Shown here one piece after another: positions 8,459 through 16,223 of a stretch of 16,549 nucleotides of DNA. How positions within the stretch are numbered: position 1 is the first letter of the stretch; each line of letters starts with the position of its first letter. Under the pieces are notes generated by a model, which did not search any database, was not told the DNA's origin, and was given only the letters and a program-made list of their open reading frames with translations. The stretch is from JAIPJO01 sp035269015 (GTDB taxonomy: Bacteria; Patescibacteriota; Patescibacteriia; Patescibacteriales; UBA12465): positions 1 to 16,549 of the forward strand of contig DATFJU010000029.1 in the NCBI GenBank assembly GCA_035269015.1. The letters run 5' to 3'. Both the position numbers and the translations under genes were made by a program.

Positions 8459-8512
8459 AGTACTGTATTTTGTAATATATTAAAAAACAATATTATGTTT
8501 AAAAAACTAAAA

Positions 8513-10993
8513 TTATATAGATGTCCTCTTACTTATCTCCGCCTCAACTACACGCCTGTCTCTTCCATACTTGAATCTACTCAAAGATCTTATCTTCTCA
8601 GTGATTTCAGGTCTAACCGTACCCATTACAGGCCAAATAGTTTGTATAGAAAATGGTTTGGTAGAGGTATTATCAACTAAGAGTTTTAAATAGGCTGTAC
8701 CTTTACCAATATTAATTAAATCATATTCATTAAAAACAGGTGAAAATTCTTTTACTAAATAGTCTGCATCATCTGAGCCAACCTTAAAACTAATCATAGT
8801 ACCTACATTACCAAAAACTGCATCTTTAATGGCTGTATCTTGATTTTTGCTAAGTTGGCCAATATATTGATGGGCCATAACAAGATTTAAATTATACTTT
8901 CTAGCCTCAGAAAGAATTTGTGAAATTGAATCGGTGGTAAAATTTTGAAACTCATCTATGTATAGATAAAAATCTTTACGCTTTTCAGGGTCCATATTTG
9001 CACGAGATAATGAAGCCATTAGTATTTTTCCCACTATTATCATACCAAGAAGATAAGCATTCATCTCCCCTACTACACCCTTAGGAAGGTCAACTAAAAG
9101 TATTTTTTGATTATCCATTATATCTCTAATATTAAAAGCACTTTTTTGTTGACCAATAATCGGTCGCATCATTTCATTAGAAACAAAAGAAGTTAACTTA
9201 GAAGTAATATAAGGGACAATGTTAGCAAGAGCAGCTTCTCCACCAGCTTTTTCAGCTTCTTTCTTCCAAAAGTCAACTACTGTAGAATTAGAACAATTTT
9301 CTAATTTCATTTTTCTAAAATTTTGATCTGCTAAAACTTTAGGTACTTCCATTAAAGTGGAGCCTGTTTTAGGATCATCCATGATAAGTTGTAAAGCATT
9401 TCTCATGTATTGTTCAAACATGGGTCCACCTGTAGCTTTTAAATCATATAACTTATCTAAAATACCAATCATTTCATTAATAACAAAACTTTTTTGTTCA
9501 GGGTATTTAGGATCATATTCCAATAAATTAAGACCAAGGGGTCTATCTAAATCTCCTGGAGAAAATATAATAACATCCTCGGCGCGTTCAGGAGGTATTC
9601 TCTCTAATATATCACTAATTAAATCACCATGAGGATCTAAAACACAGGCTCCTTCACCATTTTCAATATCTTGCACAGCCATGTTAGTTAAAAGCACGGA
9701 CTTACCAGTACCTGACTTACCAACAATATAAGTATGTCTTCTTCTATCTTTTCTTTGAATATAAACATCTTTTTTTACCCCTCTATAATAATTTTCACCT
9801 AACAGTAGGCCTTCACTAGGAATATCACTTGGTGCTGGTGCTCCTTTAGCAGTTAACCATAATATATTTGGAGTTTCAGTTTGTTTTAAAGGTAAGTGGT
9901 ATAAACTAGCTAATTCTTCAGTACTTAAAAGAAAGTTTTGTTTTTCATTAAAATGACGATAAATAAAATCCTTTATTATCTTACTTTGATTTTTTACCTT
10001 TATTCTACTCAAATTATTACCATTTTCATAGGCATTATATTCACTAAAAGAACTACCCAAATTTTCTAAATACATCTTAGTTTTTTGAGGAGTTTCAGCA
10101 CTAACAATAATACGTAAATTCACATCTAAGCCTCCTTTACCATTTTTTTCCTCCATCTTCTTAAGTAATTCTTCTTCATTACTAGTTAGCCTGCTTTGTT
10201 CTTCAGGATTAATAGGTGTATCCTGTGTTTTTTTAGGTGCAAAATACTCAGAAAAAAAAGTAAAGATATTTCCTTTTTTTAAACCTTGCTTTATTGAATT
10301 CTTTTTATATGATTTTCTTACTACATTCTTTATTCTTCTATGCCAAGAGCTTTTAGCACTTCTAGTTACAAACTGAATAGCCATGCTTTCACTTTTTTCT
10401 AATTTAGAGAGTATATTAATAATTGAATTCATTGGATCTACTTCCATTTCCGTATATGTCTTTAAAGGAAAAACAAATTCTTTTTTAGTCATGAGCCAAC
10501 CTGCCACAATTTCATTTTTAGGATTAAAAGCGTTGTAGTCAAAAATTTCTTCTATAACAGCTTCTGGATAATAAGCGGTAATCCTTTGCTCTAAATATCT
10601 AGCCTGATTAGGTGGTATGGCTATATAAAAAGCAATCTTGCCACTGTGAGCTACTATCTCAAACGCAAAATGATCCTCTCTTCCTTTGAACCAGGCCTTA
10701 AAACCTCTTTGCGCTTTTAAACCGCTAATAGCAGCAAAAATAGTTTCACCTTTAGCTATATCCTCTCTTATTTCTTGCACTGTATCCTCTTTATTTTTGT
10801 CTTCCGGTTTTTCCTTGGGAAGTTTCACTAAATATACCTTATGATTTAAATGATTGACTTTTCTTTTATAGGCTCTAAACATAAAAACAACCAATATAAA
10901 AAAAGCTATAAATAAAATACTCAAAAAAATCTGACCTAAATCAAAATTTAAATCAAAGTTATATATTGTAAATTGATATGAATCAGCTATCAT
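8513..10993 (-). CDS. VirD4/TraG-like membrane ATPase (type IV secretion coupling-protein type)
   Basis: 826 residues. One membrane span at about 21-40 near the N-terminus, then a cytoplasmic alpha/beta region (about 80-380) of the kind that precedes the ATPase in Patescibacteria, with a polar insert at about 250-290. The ATPase core has Walker A 'GKSGTGKS' (425-432), 'LDPHGDL' (452-458), Walker B 'FYLYIDEFQNF' (675-685), then 'SEARKYNLNLVMAHQY' (695-710), a pattern typical of the VirD4/TraD/TraG and HerA group with a TraG C-terminal region. The family pumps DNA or protein substrates through a membrane channel. No relaxase, VirB4, VirB6 or pilin genes are in the window. It starts 2 bases after the acidic protein gene and ends the ferredoxin-led unit. 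It could instead serve DNA uptake or chromosome handling; substrate unknown. Confidence 0.88.
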   Translation of the reverse strand: MIADSYQFTIYNFDLNFDLGQIFLSILFIAFFILVVFMFRAYKRKVNHLNHKVYLVKLPKEKPEDKNKEDTVQEIREDIAKGETIFAAISGLKAQRGFKAWFKGREDHFAFEIVAHSGKIAFYIAIPPNQARYLEQRITAYYPEAVIEEIFDYNAFNPKNEIVAGWLMTKKEFVFPLKTYTEMEVDPMNSIINILSKLEKSESMAIQFVTRSAKSSWHRRIKNVVRKSYKKNSIKQGLKKGNIFTFFSEYFAPKKTQDTPINPEEQSRLTSNEEELLKKMEEKNGKGGLDVNLRIIVSAETPQKTKMYLENLGSSFSEYNAYENGNNLSRIKVKNQSKIIKDFIYRHFNEKQNFLLSTEELASLYHLPLKQTETPNILWLTAKGAPAPSDIPSEGLLLGENYYRGVKKDVYIQRKDRRRHTYIVGKSGTGKSVLLTNMAVQDIENGEGACVLDPHGDLISDILERIPPERAEDVIIFSPGDLDRPLGLNLLEYDPKYPEQKSFVINEMIGILDKLYDLKATGGPMFEQYMRNALQLIMDDPKTGSTLMEVPKVLADQNFRKMKLENCSNSTVVDFWKKEAEKAGGEAALANIVPYITSKLTSFVSNEMMRPIIGQQKSAFNIRDIMDNQKILLVDLPKGVVGEMNAYLLGMIIVGKILMASLSRANMDPEKRKDFYLYIDEFQNFTTDSISQILSEARKYNLNLVMAHQYIGQLSKNQDTAIKDAVFGNVGTMISFKVGSDDADYLVKEFSPVFNEYDLINIGKGTAYLKLLVDNTSTKPFSIQTIWPVMGTVRPEITEKIRSLSRFKYGRDRRVVEAEISKRTSI

Positions 10994-10995
10994 AA

Positions 10996-11490
10996 TTATT
11001 CTCTATCTTTTAATTTAAGCAACTTATCTGTCTTAATCTTAGCTTCTTGCTCTAAATAATATTTATTAGCATTAGGTATAATACCTAACCAATTCTTAAT
11101 TAACTTGATTATTTTATTTACTTTAACTTTAGCTTTTTCCATTATCTGATTAACTTTAACAACTATCCTTTCCCCTTCCTCTTTAAATTCTTTTTGTTTA
11201 TCTGTCGGTAAATTTAAAAATATATCCGACATATCTTCTGAAAGTATTTTATCAATTTGTTTCATTCTTTCCTTTTGAGCACTAGTTTTATCGTCTTGAT
11301 CAGTGATTACATCTGACTTTTTATCATCTTCTTTAATCTGTACCTTTTCTTTTTCTTTTTTTTCCTGAGATTTATCTTCTTCCTCCTGCTTCTCAGGACT
11401 TTTTATTATCTCTTTATCACTATCAAAACTTTCCTCCTCAGGACTTTCTTTTAAAGGAATTTGTTCTATAATTTTATTCTCATTCACCAT
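10996..11490 (-). CDS. small acidic/charged protein, putative partner of the VirD4-like ATPase
   Basis: I do not recognise a named family. 164 residues with the start used here. Residues 1-75 are low complexity, dominated by Glu, Lys, Asp and Ser, and probably disordered. Residues about 78-160 look folded and mostly helical: 'LSEDMSDIFLNLP' (83-95), a Lys/Val-rich amphipathic helix (about 108-133), 'NWLGIIPNANKYYLEQEAK' (133-151). There is no signal peptide or membrane span. Start choice: a GTG at 11505 would overlap the ferredoxin gene by 14 bases; the ATG at 11490 lies one base after the ferredoxin TAA (TAATATG), matching other junctions here. Its stop is 2 bases from the ATPase start, so the two are very likely co-translated and may bind each other. 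That partnership is inference from position. Confidence 0.72.
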   Translation of the reverse strand: MVNENKIIEQIPLKESPEEESFDSDKEIIKSPEKQEEEDKSQEKKEKEKVQIKEDDKKSDVITDQDDKTSAQKERMKQIDKILSEDMSDIFLNLPTDKQKEFKEEGERIVVKVNQIMEKAKVKVNKIIKLIKNWLGIIPNANKYYLEQEAKIKTDKLLKLKDRE

Positions 11491-11491
11491 A

Positions 11492-11683
11492 TTATTTTTC
11501 TTCACTTATTGTCTCTACTGGACAAGATTCTATAGCTTCTTTAATACAGGCTTCATCTGCTTTATTACTTGGTTGTTTTACCACCTTGGACTTATTGTCT
11601 TCGTCCATAATAAAAATATTAGGACATATATTTGCACAGAGCCCACAACTAATGCATTTATCTTTGTCTACTTTCACTTTCAT
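11492..11683 (-). CDS. ferredoxin, single [4Fe-4S] cluster type
   Basis: 63-residue electron carrier, cytoplasmic. Cluster ligands are Cys10, Cys13 and Cys16 in 'CISCGLCANICP' (10-21) and Cys54 in 'SCPVETI' (53-59). Extra cysteines at 20 and 46 match the positions that form a disulfide in single-cluster ferredoxins such as that of Thermotoga. The region between is acidic, as usual. It is first in a three-gene unit with an extended -10 promoter; the redox partner is not evident, since neither neighbour has a redox domain. The ATG at 11683 has no Shine-Dalgarno sequence. Confidence 0.93.
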   Translation of the reverse strand: MKVKVDKDKCISCGLCANICPNIFIMDEDNKSKVVKQPSNKADEACIKEAIESCPVETISEEK

Positions 11684-11721
11684 ATATTTGATTAATTAAA
11701 TTATTATTTCAGGTTATTTAA

Positions 11722-11745
11722 ATTATATCATAAAAATGAAAGTAA
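11722..11745 (-). promoter_or_regulatory. extended -10 promoter of the ferredoxin - ATPase unit
   Basis: Minus strand TGATATAAT: a perfect TATAAT (11727-11722) with the TG of an extended -10 one base upstream. The -35 region is weak (TAGAAT at 17-base spacing). Predicted start near 11715, leader about 32 bases. Confidence 0.6.
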
Positions 11746-11772
11746 TTCTAATTTTAAATATTCTTATTTAAT

Positions 11773-11801
11773 TTGACATAAAAGAAACGTCTTGCTATAT
11801 T
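11773..11801 (+). promoter_or_regulatory. sigma70-type promoter of rpmA
   Basis: Perfect TTGACA (11773-11778), 17-base spacer, TATATT (11796-11801). Predicted start near 11808, leader about 46 bases. The leader contains a weak all-AT hairpin (11810-11816 with 11823-11829) whose loop carries GAAGG, too far from the ATG to be an ordinary ribosome binding site. Confidence 0.75.
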
Positions 11802-11853
11802 AAAACTATAAAAATTTGAAGGAATTTTTATTTTTTATTAAAATAACAATCAT

Positions 11854-12132
11854 ATGGCACACAAGAAAGCAGGTGGATCAACCGCCAATACCAGGGATTC
11901 GATTGGAAGAAGGCTGGGGGTAAAACTCTTCGCTGGTGAATATGCAAAACCTGGTGCTATTATAATTAGACAACGTGGAACTAAATATCATCCTGGAAAT
12001 AATGTATTAAAAGGAAATGATGACTCACTCTTTGCTAAAGAGGGTGGTTTTATTGAATTTCAAACTAAAAAAATGAGAAAATTTAATGGCCAATTAAAGA
12101 GAAATACAATTGTTCACGTTGTTAAAAAATAA
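11854..12132 (+). CDS. rpmA: 50S ribosomal protein L27
   Basis: 92 residues, full length. The N-terminus 'MAHKKAGGSTANTRDS' is the conserved L27 tail that reaches the peptidyl transferase centre; there is no Firmicutes-type cleavable extension. Other family signatures are 'GRRLGVKLFAGE' (18-29), 'IIRQRGTKYHPG' (37-48) and 'LFAKEGGFIEF' (59-69). The usual partner rplU (L21) is not adjacent; here rpmA is monocistronic, with its own strong promoter and a terminator 50 bases downstream. Base composition is somewhat less AT-rich at the 5' end, in keeping with a highly conserved, highly expressed gene. Confidence 0.97.
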   Translation: MAHKKAGGSTANTRDSIGRRLGVKLFAGEYAKPGAIIIRQRGTKYHPGNNVLKGNDDSLFAKEGGFIEFQTKKMRKFNGQLKRNTIVHVVKK

Positions 12133-12181
12133 ACAAAACACAAAGATTTAACTAAACACTGTTTAATCTTTACACTATAAT

Positions 12182-12211
12182 AAAAAACATAGCTATCAAG
12201 CTATGTTTTTT
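12182..12211. terminator. bidirectional terminator between rpmA and pyrG
   Basis: Hairpin of up to 13 pairs (12182-12194 with 12199-12211), core ACATAGCT / AGCTATGT, loop ATCA. T-tract on the plus strand (12206-12212) ends rpmA; the A-tract at 12182-12187 is a T-tract on the minus strand and ends pyrG, whose stop is at 12261. Just upstream, 12142-12171 holds a second, AT-rich imperfect hairpin (9 of 10 pairs). Confidence 0.85.
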
Positions 12212-12260
12212 TATTTTGCCGTAAATTATTTATAAATCATTAAATAATAATATTATTTTA

Positions 12261-13940
12261 TTATTTCTTTTTTTTATTATTTTTTAACCTAAAACAAATC
12301 TTAACAAAATCTACAAACAGTGGATGTGGGCTAAGAGGTCTAGAAATATACTCTGGGTGAAACTGAACGCCCACAAAGAAAGGATGATCTTTAATCTCAA
12401 TAGCTTCAACTATCTTATTATCAGGTGAAATACCTGAAATAATTAATCCATTCTTTTCTAATACTTCTCTATATTCATTATTAAATTCAAAACGATGTCT
12501 ATGTCTTTCTGATACAACCTTTTTATTCTCAAACTTGTCATAAGCACCTTTTAATTTAGTTCCCTCCTTTAATTTACATGGCCATGCTCCTAACCTAATA
12601 GTACCACCATAACCTTTTTCTTTAATTAATTTAATCTGTTCAGGCATGATATGAATAACAGGATGTTTTGTTTTGTCATTAAGCTCTTGTGAATTTGCAT
12701 CTTTTAAATTACAAACATTTCTGGCAAATTCTATTACAGCCATTTGCATACCGTAACAAAGTCCAAAATATGGAACCTTATTTTCACGACAATATTTAAT
12801 AGTATCTACTTTAGCTTGAGAACCACGTGACCCCCAGCCTTGCGGAACCACAATCCCATCATATTTTTTTAAAATTTTAACCCCTTCTTTTTCAACTTCG
12901 GATGTATTTATCCAATGTAAATTAACCTTTACTTTATTATAAGCACTGGCATGCTTTAGAGCTTCAATAACTGATATATAAGAATCAGACAAAGAAAAAT
13001 CTCCAGTAGCAAAATACTTACCTACTATTCCAACATCAATTTCTCCTTTAGGATTTTTATAACTATCAACCATTTTCCTCCATTCAACTAAATCTTTTTT
13101 ATTTTTCTTTAAATTAAACTTTTCTAAAATCATATCTCCTAAGCCATGATTTTCAAAATTAATAGGAATATCATAAATAGAGTCAGCATCAGGCGCGGCT
13201 ATAACATCTGTTAGGTTAATATTACAATGCATAGCAATCTTTTCTTTTCTTTTATTATCAATATTATACTCAGAACGAGCGATAATAAAGTTTGGTTGTA
13301 TTCCAGCACTATTTAAACTCCTAACAGCATGTTGGGTAGGTTTTGTTTTCATCTCACCTATTTTATGGGGAAACGGAAGATAAGAAACCATTACAAATAA
13401 CACATCATTAGGTTGTTTTAATTTTAAAACTCTAGCTGCTTCTAAAAAAATTAAATTTTCATACTCACCCACGGTACCTCCGATTTCGATAATTACAATA
13501 TCTGAGTCAGTTTTTTTTACTGCCTTTTGAATTCTCTCTCTTATTTCAATTGGAATATGAGGTATAACTTGTACACACTTACCTTTATATTCTAAGTTTC
13601 TTTCTTTTTCTATTACAGATCTATAAATACGACCGGTAGTCATGTAATTTTCTTTATAAATATTTTTATTTAAAAATCTTTCATAATTACCTATATCTTG
13701 ATCAGTCTCATCTCCATCTTCAGTCACAAACACCTCACCATGCTCTACAGGGTTCATAGTACCTGCATCTACGTTAATATAGGGGTCCATTTTAATAGCA
13801 CTAACATTAAAACCTTTCGATTGCAAAATAGTAGCTAGAGAAGCTGTGGTAACACCCTTACCAACTCCTGACATAACTCCACCCACTACAAAGATAAATT
13901 TAGTGCTCTTTTTCTTTTTTTCTTTTTCTTGTTTTTTCAT
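12261..13940 (-). CDS. pyrG: CTP synthase (glutamine-hydrolysing), divergent type
   Basis: Converts UTP to CTP using ammonia from glutamine; cytoplasmic, 559 residues, slightly longer than usual because of Lys-rich ends. The synthetase domain starts with 'VVGGVMSGVGKGVTTAS' (about 18-34), then 'MDPYINVDAGTMNP' (51-64), 'HGEVFVTEDGDETD' (67-80) and 'EIGGTVGEYE' (152-161). The class I glutaminase domain has nucleophile Cys395 in 'FGLCYGMQ' and the His528/Glu530 pair in 'VQFHPEY'. The oxyanion motif, normally PGGFG, reads PQGWG (366-370; bases 12831-12845), which is unusual. 'GLCYGMQ' for the common 'GICLGMQ' fits, as far as I recall, a Patescibacteria-type branch. Start: the ATG at 13940 is preferred to an in-frame TTG at 13961, which lies near the promoter. 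Convergent with rpmA, divergent from the small gene at 14070. Confidence 0.95.
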   Translation of the reverse strand: MKKQEKEKKKKSTKFIFVVGGVMSGVGKGVTTASLATILQSKGFNVSAIKMDPYINVDAGTMNPVEHGEVFVTEDGDETDQDIGNYERFLNKNIYKENYMTTGRIYRSVIEKERNLEYKGKCVQVIPHIPIEIRERIQKAVKKTDSDIVIIEIGGTVGEYENLIFLEAARVLKLKQPNDVLFVMVSYLPFPHKIGEMKTKPTQHAVRSLNSAGIQPNFIIARSEYNIDNKRKEKIAMHCNINLTDVIAAPDADSIYDIPINFENHGLGDMILEKFNLKKNKKDLVEWRKMVDSYKNPKGEIDVGIVGKYFATGDFSLSDSYISVIEALKHASAYNKVKVNLHWINTSEVEKEGVKILKKYDGIVVPQGWGSRGSQAKVDTIKYCRENKVPYFGLCYGMQMAVIEFARNVCNLKDANSQELNDKTKHPVIHIMPEQIKLIKEKGYGGTIRLGAWPCKLKEGTKLKGAYDKFENKKVVSERHRHRFEFNNEYREVLEKNGLIISGISPDNKIVEAIEIKDHPFFVGVQFHPEYISRPLSPHPLFVDFVKICFRLKNNKKKK

Positions 13941-13954
13941 ATTCAAAAAATAAA

Positions 13955-13984
13955 TTGACAATTAATAAAAAAATTTGCTAATAT
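13955..13984 (+). promoter_or_regulatory. probable promoter of the small gene at 14070
   Basis: TTGACA (13955-13960), 18-base spacer, TAATAT (13979-13984). Predicted start near 13991, leader about 79 bases. It overlaps the pyrG promoter and leader region. Confidence 0.5.
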
Positions 13985-13985
13985 C

Positions 13986-14013
13986 ATTATATAATAAATA
14001 TAGTTTAAAGCAA
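13986..14013 (-). promoter_or_regulatory. probable promoter of pyrG
   Basis: Minus strand TTGCTT (14013-14008), 16-base spacer, perfect TATAAT (13991-13986). Predicted start near 13979, about 39 bases before the ATG at 13940. The -35 is weak. Confidence 0.5.
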
Positions 14014-14069
14014 AATATATTTTATTATAAATTAACTTTCTTTACAATTAAATTAAACCCCTGAGAACT

Positions 14070-14342
14070 ATGAATGAATTTCAAGAAACGCACGAATTAT
14101 TAAGCAAAGAGGATTCACGAAATGAGAAAATGTACAAACTCATTAATGGAAATGAAGTATTAGTAGAAGGTTCATTAACAAAGGTAGCTTATTTTATCGG
14201 CAACAATGAATTGTTTGATATTACAAATGCTAACAATGGCAAACACCTAGCAAATGAATGGTACTATGCCACTGAAAAAGAAATAGCAAGTTGTATTTAT
14301 CAAGCTAAACTCAACTCAGGCTTTACTGATTCAATTAACTAA
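14070..14342 (+). CDS. small hypothetical protein, unrecognised
   Basis: I do not recognise this 90-residue protein. It is soluble-looking, with no signal peptide or membrane span. Residues 1-20 are polar and charged; the middle reads like a compact alpha/beta unit ('YKLINGNEVLVEGSLTKVAY', 22-41; 'NELFDITNANNG', 46-57), and the C-terminal part is helical with Trp64, Tyr65-Tyr66 and a single Cys74. Support for a real gene: it stands alone on the plus strand, has a TTGACA-type promoter, codon use like its neighbours, no competing long frame opposite, and a strong terminator 13 bases after its stop. No Shine-Dalgarno precedes the ATG. Function unknown. Confidence 0.72.
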   Translation: MNEFQETHELLSKEDSRNEKMYKLINGNEVLVEGSLTKVAYFIGNNELFDITNANNGKHLANEWYYATEKEIASCIYQAKLNSGFTDSIN

Positions 14343-14354
14343 TTCAAAACAAAA

Positions 14355-14383
14355 AGGAGCTCAAAAAACGAGCTCCTATTTTT
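14355..14383. terminator. bidirectional terminator between the small gene and the S41 protease gene
   Basis: Stem AGGAGCTC / GAGCTCCT (14355-14362 with 14370-14377), loop of seven bases, followed by a long T-tract on the plus strand. On the minus strand the loop is T-rich and the stem is followed by TTTTTG. It lies between the two convergent stops at 14342 and 14384. Confidence 0.88.
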
Positions 14384-15631
14384 TTATTCATTTTTAATTA
14401 TCTCTATAGCTTTATCTAATTGCGGATCTCTATCATTTTCAAAATCCTCTATAGTATACTCTACTTCAATATCAGGTGTAATACCCTTTTCACTAATAGA
14501 TTTACCTTGTGGAGTTAACCATTTTGCTACTGAAACTTTAAGTGATGACCCATCAGTAAAAGGTTCAAGTGATTGTACAGAACCTTTACCATAACTTTGC
14601 TCGCCAACAATAGTTGCTTTATTATAGTCTTGTAAGGCTCCAGCTACAATTTCAGATGCTGAGGCACTACCTTGATTTAACAATACAACAGTCTTATAGT
14701 CTTGCAGTCTAGCCAAGCCCCTAGCTTGGTACTTAGTAATATCATTTTCATCAAACTTCTCTAAAACTACTGGACCAGTTTCTACCCATTCGCTAGCTAT
14801 CTCAATAGCTGAATCTAAAAAGCCTCCAGGGTTATTTCTTAAATCTAAAATAATTCCTTTAGCTTCTTTAGATTTTGCTTCTTCTACAGCTTTAGAGAAT
14901 ATAGCTTCAGTATCTTCGTTAAAATTACTAATTGAAATTAACATGATTTGATTTTCCAACATTTCTGTTTTAACGCTTTCAATAGTAATAATACCTCTAT
15001 TTATAGTTATATCTTTAGTTTCATCTAAACCTTCTCTATAGATAGTTAAAGTAACGTCTGTTCCCTTTTTTCCACGAAGAGTATCCACTGCTTTATCAAT
15101 ACTAATTCCAGCAGTAGATTTACCATCAATAGATAAGACCTTATCTCCTGACTTTAAACCTGCTTCTTGTGCAGGCATGCCATTAATAGGAGCAATGATA
15201 GTTAAAACATCATCTCTGATACCTATTTCTGCTCCAATTCCTTCAAAACTACCTGAGAGATCATCATTAAATCTTTTTGATAATTCAGGATCTAAAAAGC
15301 TGGTATAAGGATCATCAATGGCCTTAATCATACCTTCTAAGGATCCATAAAACATATCTTCTTCACTAATATCCTCACTATCTACATAAGTTGATTTAAC
15401 TGTATCCCAAACTTGCCAATATAAATTAAAATCTACATTCTTTATAGTCTTACCATCTGGAGTAGTGCTATATTTATTATCAATACTAACCTGATAATCA
15501 CCATCTTGAGCAATATAGTTTGTATTATTTTCGTTTTTTTGGCTACTTTGTCCAGCTAAAAAAGAAACTATAATCAATATGATTACTAAAAATATATTAC
15601 TAATTTTATTATAAACATTATTGTATTTCAT
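14384..15631 (-). CDS. C-terminal processing peptidase, S41 family, membrane-anchored
   Basis: Serine protease of the CtpA/CtpB/Prc type that trims or degrades exported proteins, 415 residues. One hydrophobic segment (about 12-27) acts as signal or anchor, placing the protein outside the membrane. A PDZ domain spans about 130-205, with 'SFEGIGAEIG' at its start and 'GLKSGDKVLSIDG' in the middle. The protease domain follows: 'GIILDLRNNPGG' (259-270), Ser324 in 'GSASASEIVAGAL' (321-333), Lys349 and Gln353 in 'GEQSYGKGSVQ' (343-353). The 25-residue Ser-Lys and 4-residue Lys-Gln spacing equals that of Bacillus CtpB. Starts one base after the tsaC stop (TAG-T-ATG) with a purine-rich AAGAAG upstream. 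Last gene of its operon. Substrate unknown; ctpA or ctpB naming is not decided. Confidence 0.95.
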   Translation of the reverse strand: MKYNNVYNKISNIFLVIILIIVSFLAGQSSQKNENNTNYIAQDGDYQVSIDNKYSTTPDGKTIKNVDFNLYWQVWDTVKSTYVDSEDISEEDMFYGSLEGMIKAIDDPYTSFLDPELSKRFNDDLSGSFEGIGAEIGIRDDVLTIIAPINGMPAQEAGLKSGDKVLSIDGKSTAGISIDKAVDTLRGKKGTDVTLTIYREGLDETKDITINRGIITIESVKTEMLENQIMLISISNFNEDTEAIFSKAVEEAKSKEAKGIILDLRNNPGGFLDSAIEIASEWVETGPVVLEKFDENDITKYQARGLARLQDYKTVVLLNQGSASASEIVAGALQDYNKATIVGEQSYGKGSVQSLEPFTDGSSLKVSVAKWLTPQGKSISEKGITPDIEVEYTIEDFENDRDPQLDKAIEIIKNE

Positions 15632-15632
15632 A

Positions 15633-16223
15633 CTATCTTCTTAAAATTATAGGGTTATTTATATCTGTTATATTAACTATTATTGATGACTTATTTGCAC
15701 CTACGTCACTATTAATTATTAAATCGGGTTTATTTTTTTTAGCTTGAAAATATTCTTGAATTTCTACAGCTCTATTTAGATTATCATGACTACTTATATT
15801 TACACTAGTAGAAATTATAGCTTCATCAACTTTTTTAATAACATCAATTAAAAAATTAGAGTTAGGGTTGCGTATAGCAATAGCTCCCTCCTTAGAGCTT
15901 AAATCCTTAGCTAAACTTTTAGCTTCTAATATGACTGTAACAGGTCCAGGCCAAACAGATTGCAAATACTTTTCTTGCTTGCTATTTATCTTAGCATATT
16001 TTTTCGCCATTTCTAAATCAGAAACTAAAAGAATAAATTTCTTTTCATAAGGTCTATTTTTTACTTTATAAACCTTGTCTATAGCCTTCTTATCAGAGGC
16101 TAAAGCGCTCAAGCCATAAATAGTGTCAGTAGGTATAGTAATAATTTCAGACTTATTTAATGAATCAGAAATAATTTCTAAAACTTTATTATATTTAATT
16201 TTTTTTATATCTATTATTTTCAT
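15633..16223 (-). CDS. tsaC: L-threonylcarbamoyladenylate synthase (Sua5/YciO/YrdC family)
   Basis: Makes threonylcarbamoyl-AMP from threonine, bicarbonate and ATP for the t6A37 modification of tRNAs that read ANN codons; cytoplasmic. 196 residues, a single YrdC domain without the C-terminal Sua5 domain, so TsaC-like. Signatures: 'IPTDTIYGLSAL' (30-41), 'KVKNRP' (53-58), 'WPGPVTVIL' (91-99), 'IAIRNP' (115-120), 'STSVNISS' (138-145, usually TSAN.SG) and 'SSIIVNI' (179-185). The ATG shares a base with the upstream stop (TAATG), and the S41 gene follows after one base. The paralogue YciO cannot be fully ruled out. Confidence 0.93.
   Translation of the reverse strand: MKIIDIKKIKYNKVLEIISDSLNKSEIITIPTDTIYGLSALASDKKAIDKVYKVKNRPYEKKFILLVSDLEMAKKYAKINSKQEKYLQSVWPGPVTVILEAKSLAKDLSSKEGAIAIRNPNSNFLIDVIKKVDEAIISTSVNISSHDNLNRAVEIQEYFQAKKNKPDLIINSDVGANKSSIIVNITDINNPIILRR

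Noticed and set aside
8315..8512. Replication origin or DnaA boxes next to dnaX
   Set aside because: No TTATCCACA-like box cluster was seen; the gap is explained by a promoter and a terminator.
11491..11505. GTG start for the acidic protein at 11505
   Set aside because: It would overlap the ferredoxin gene by 14 bases, while an ATG sits one base after the ferredoxin stop, as at other junctions here.
12153..12181. TATAAT at 12176-12181 with a TAAACA-like -35, possible promoter
   Set aside because: It would fire straight into the rpmA/pyrG terminator; no gene or plausible RNA lies in front of it.
13941..13961. Longer pyrG start at an in-frame TTG (13961)
   Set aside because: It adds seven residues without family similarity and lies close to the predicted transcription start; the ATG at 13940 directly precedes the Lys-rich lead into the conserved domain.
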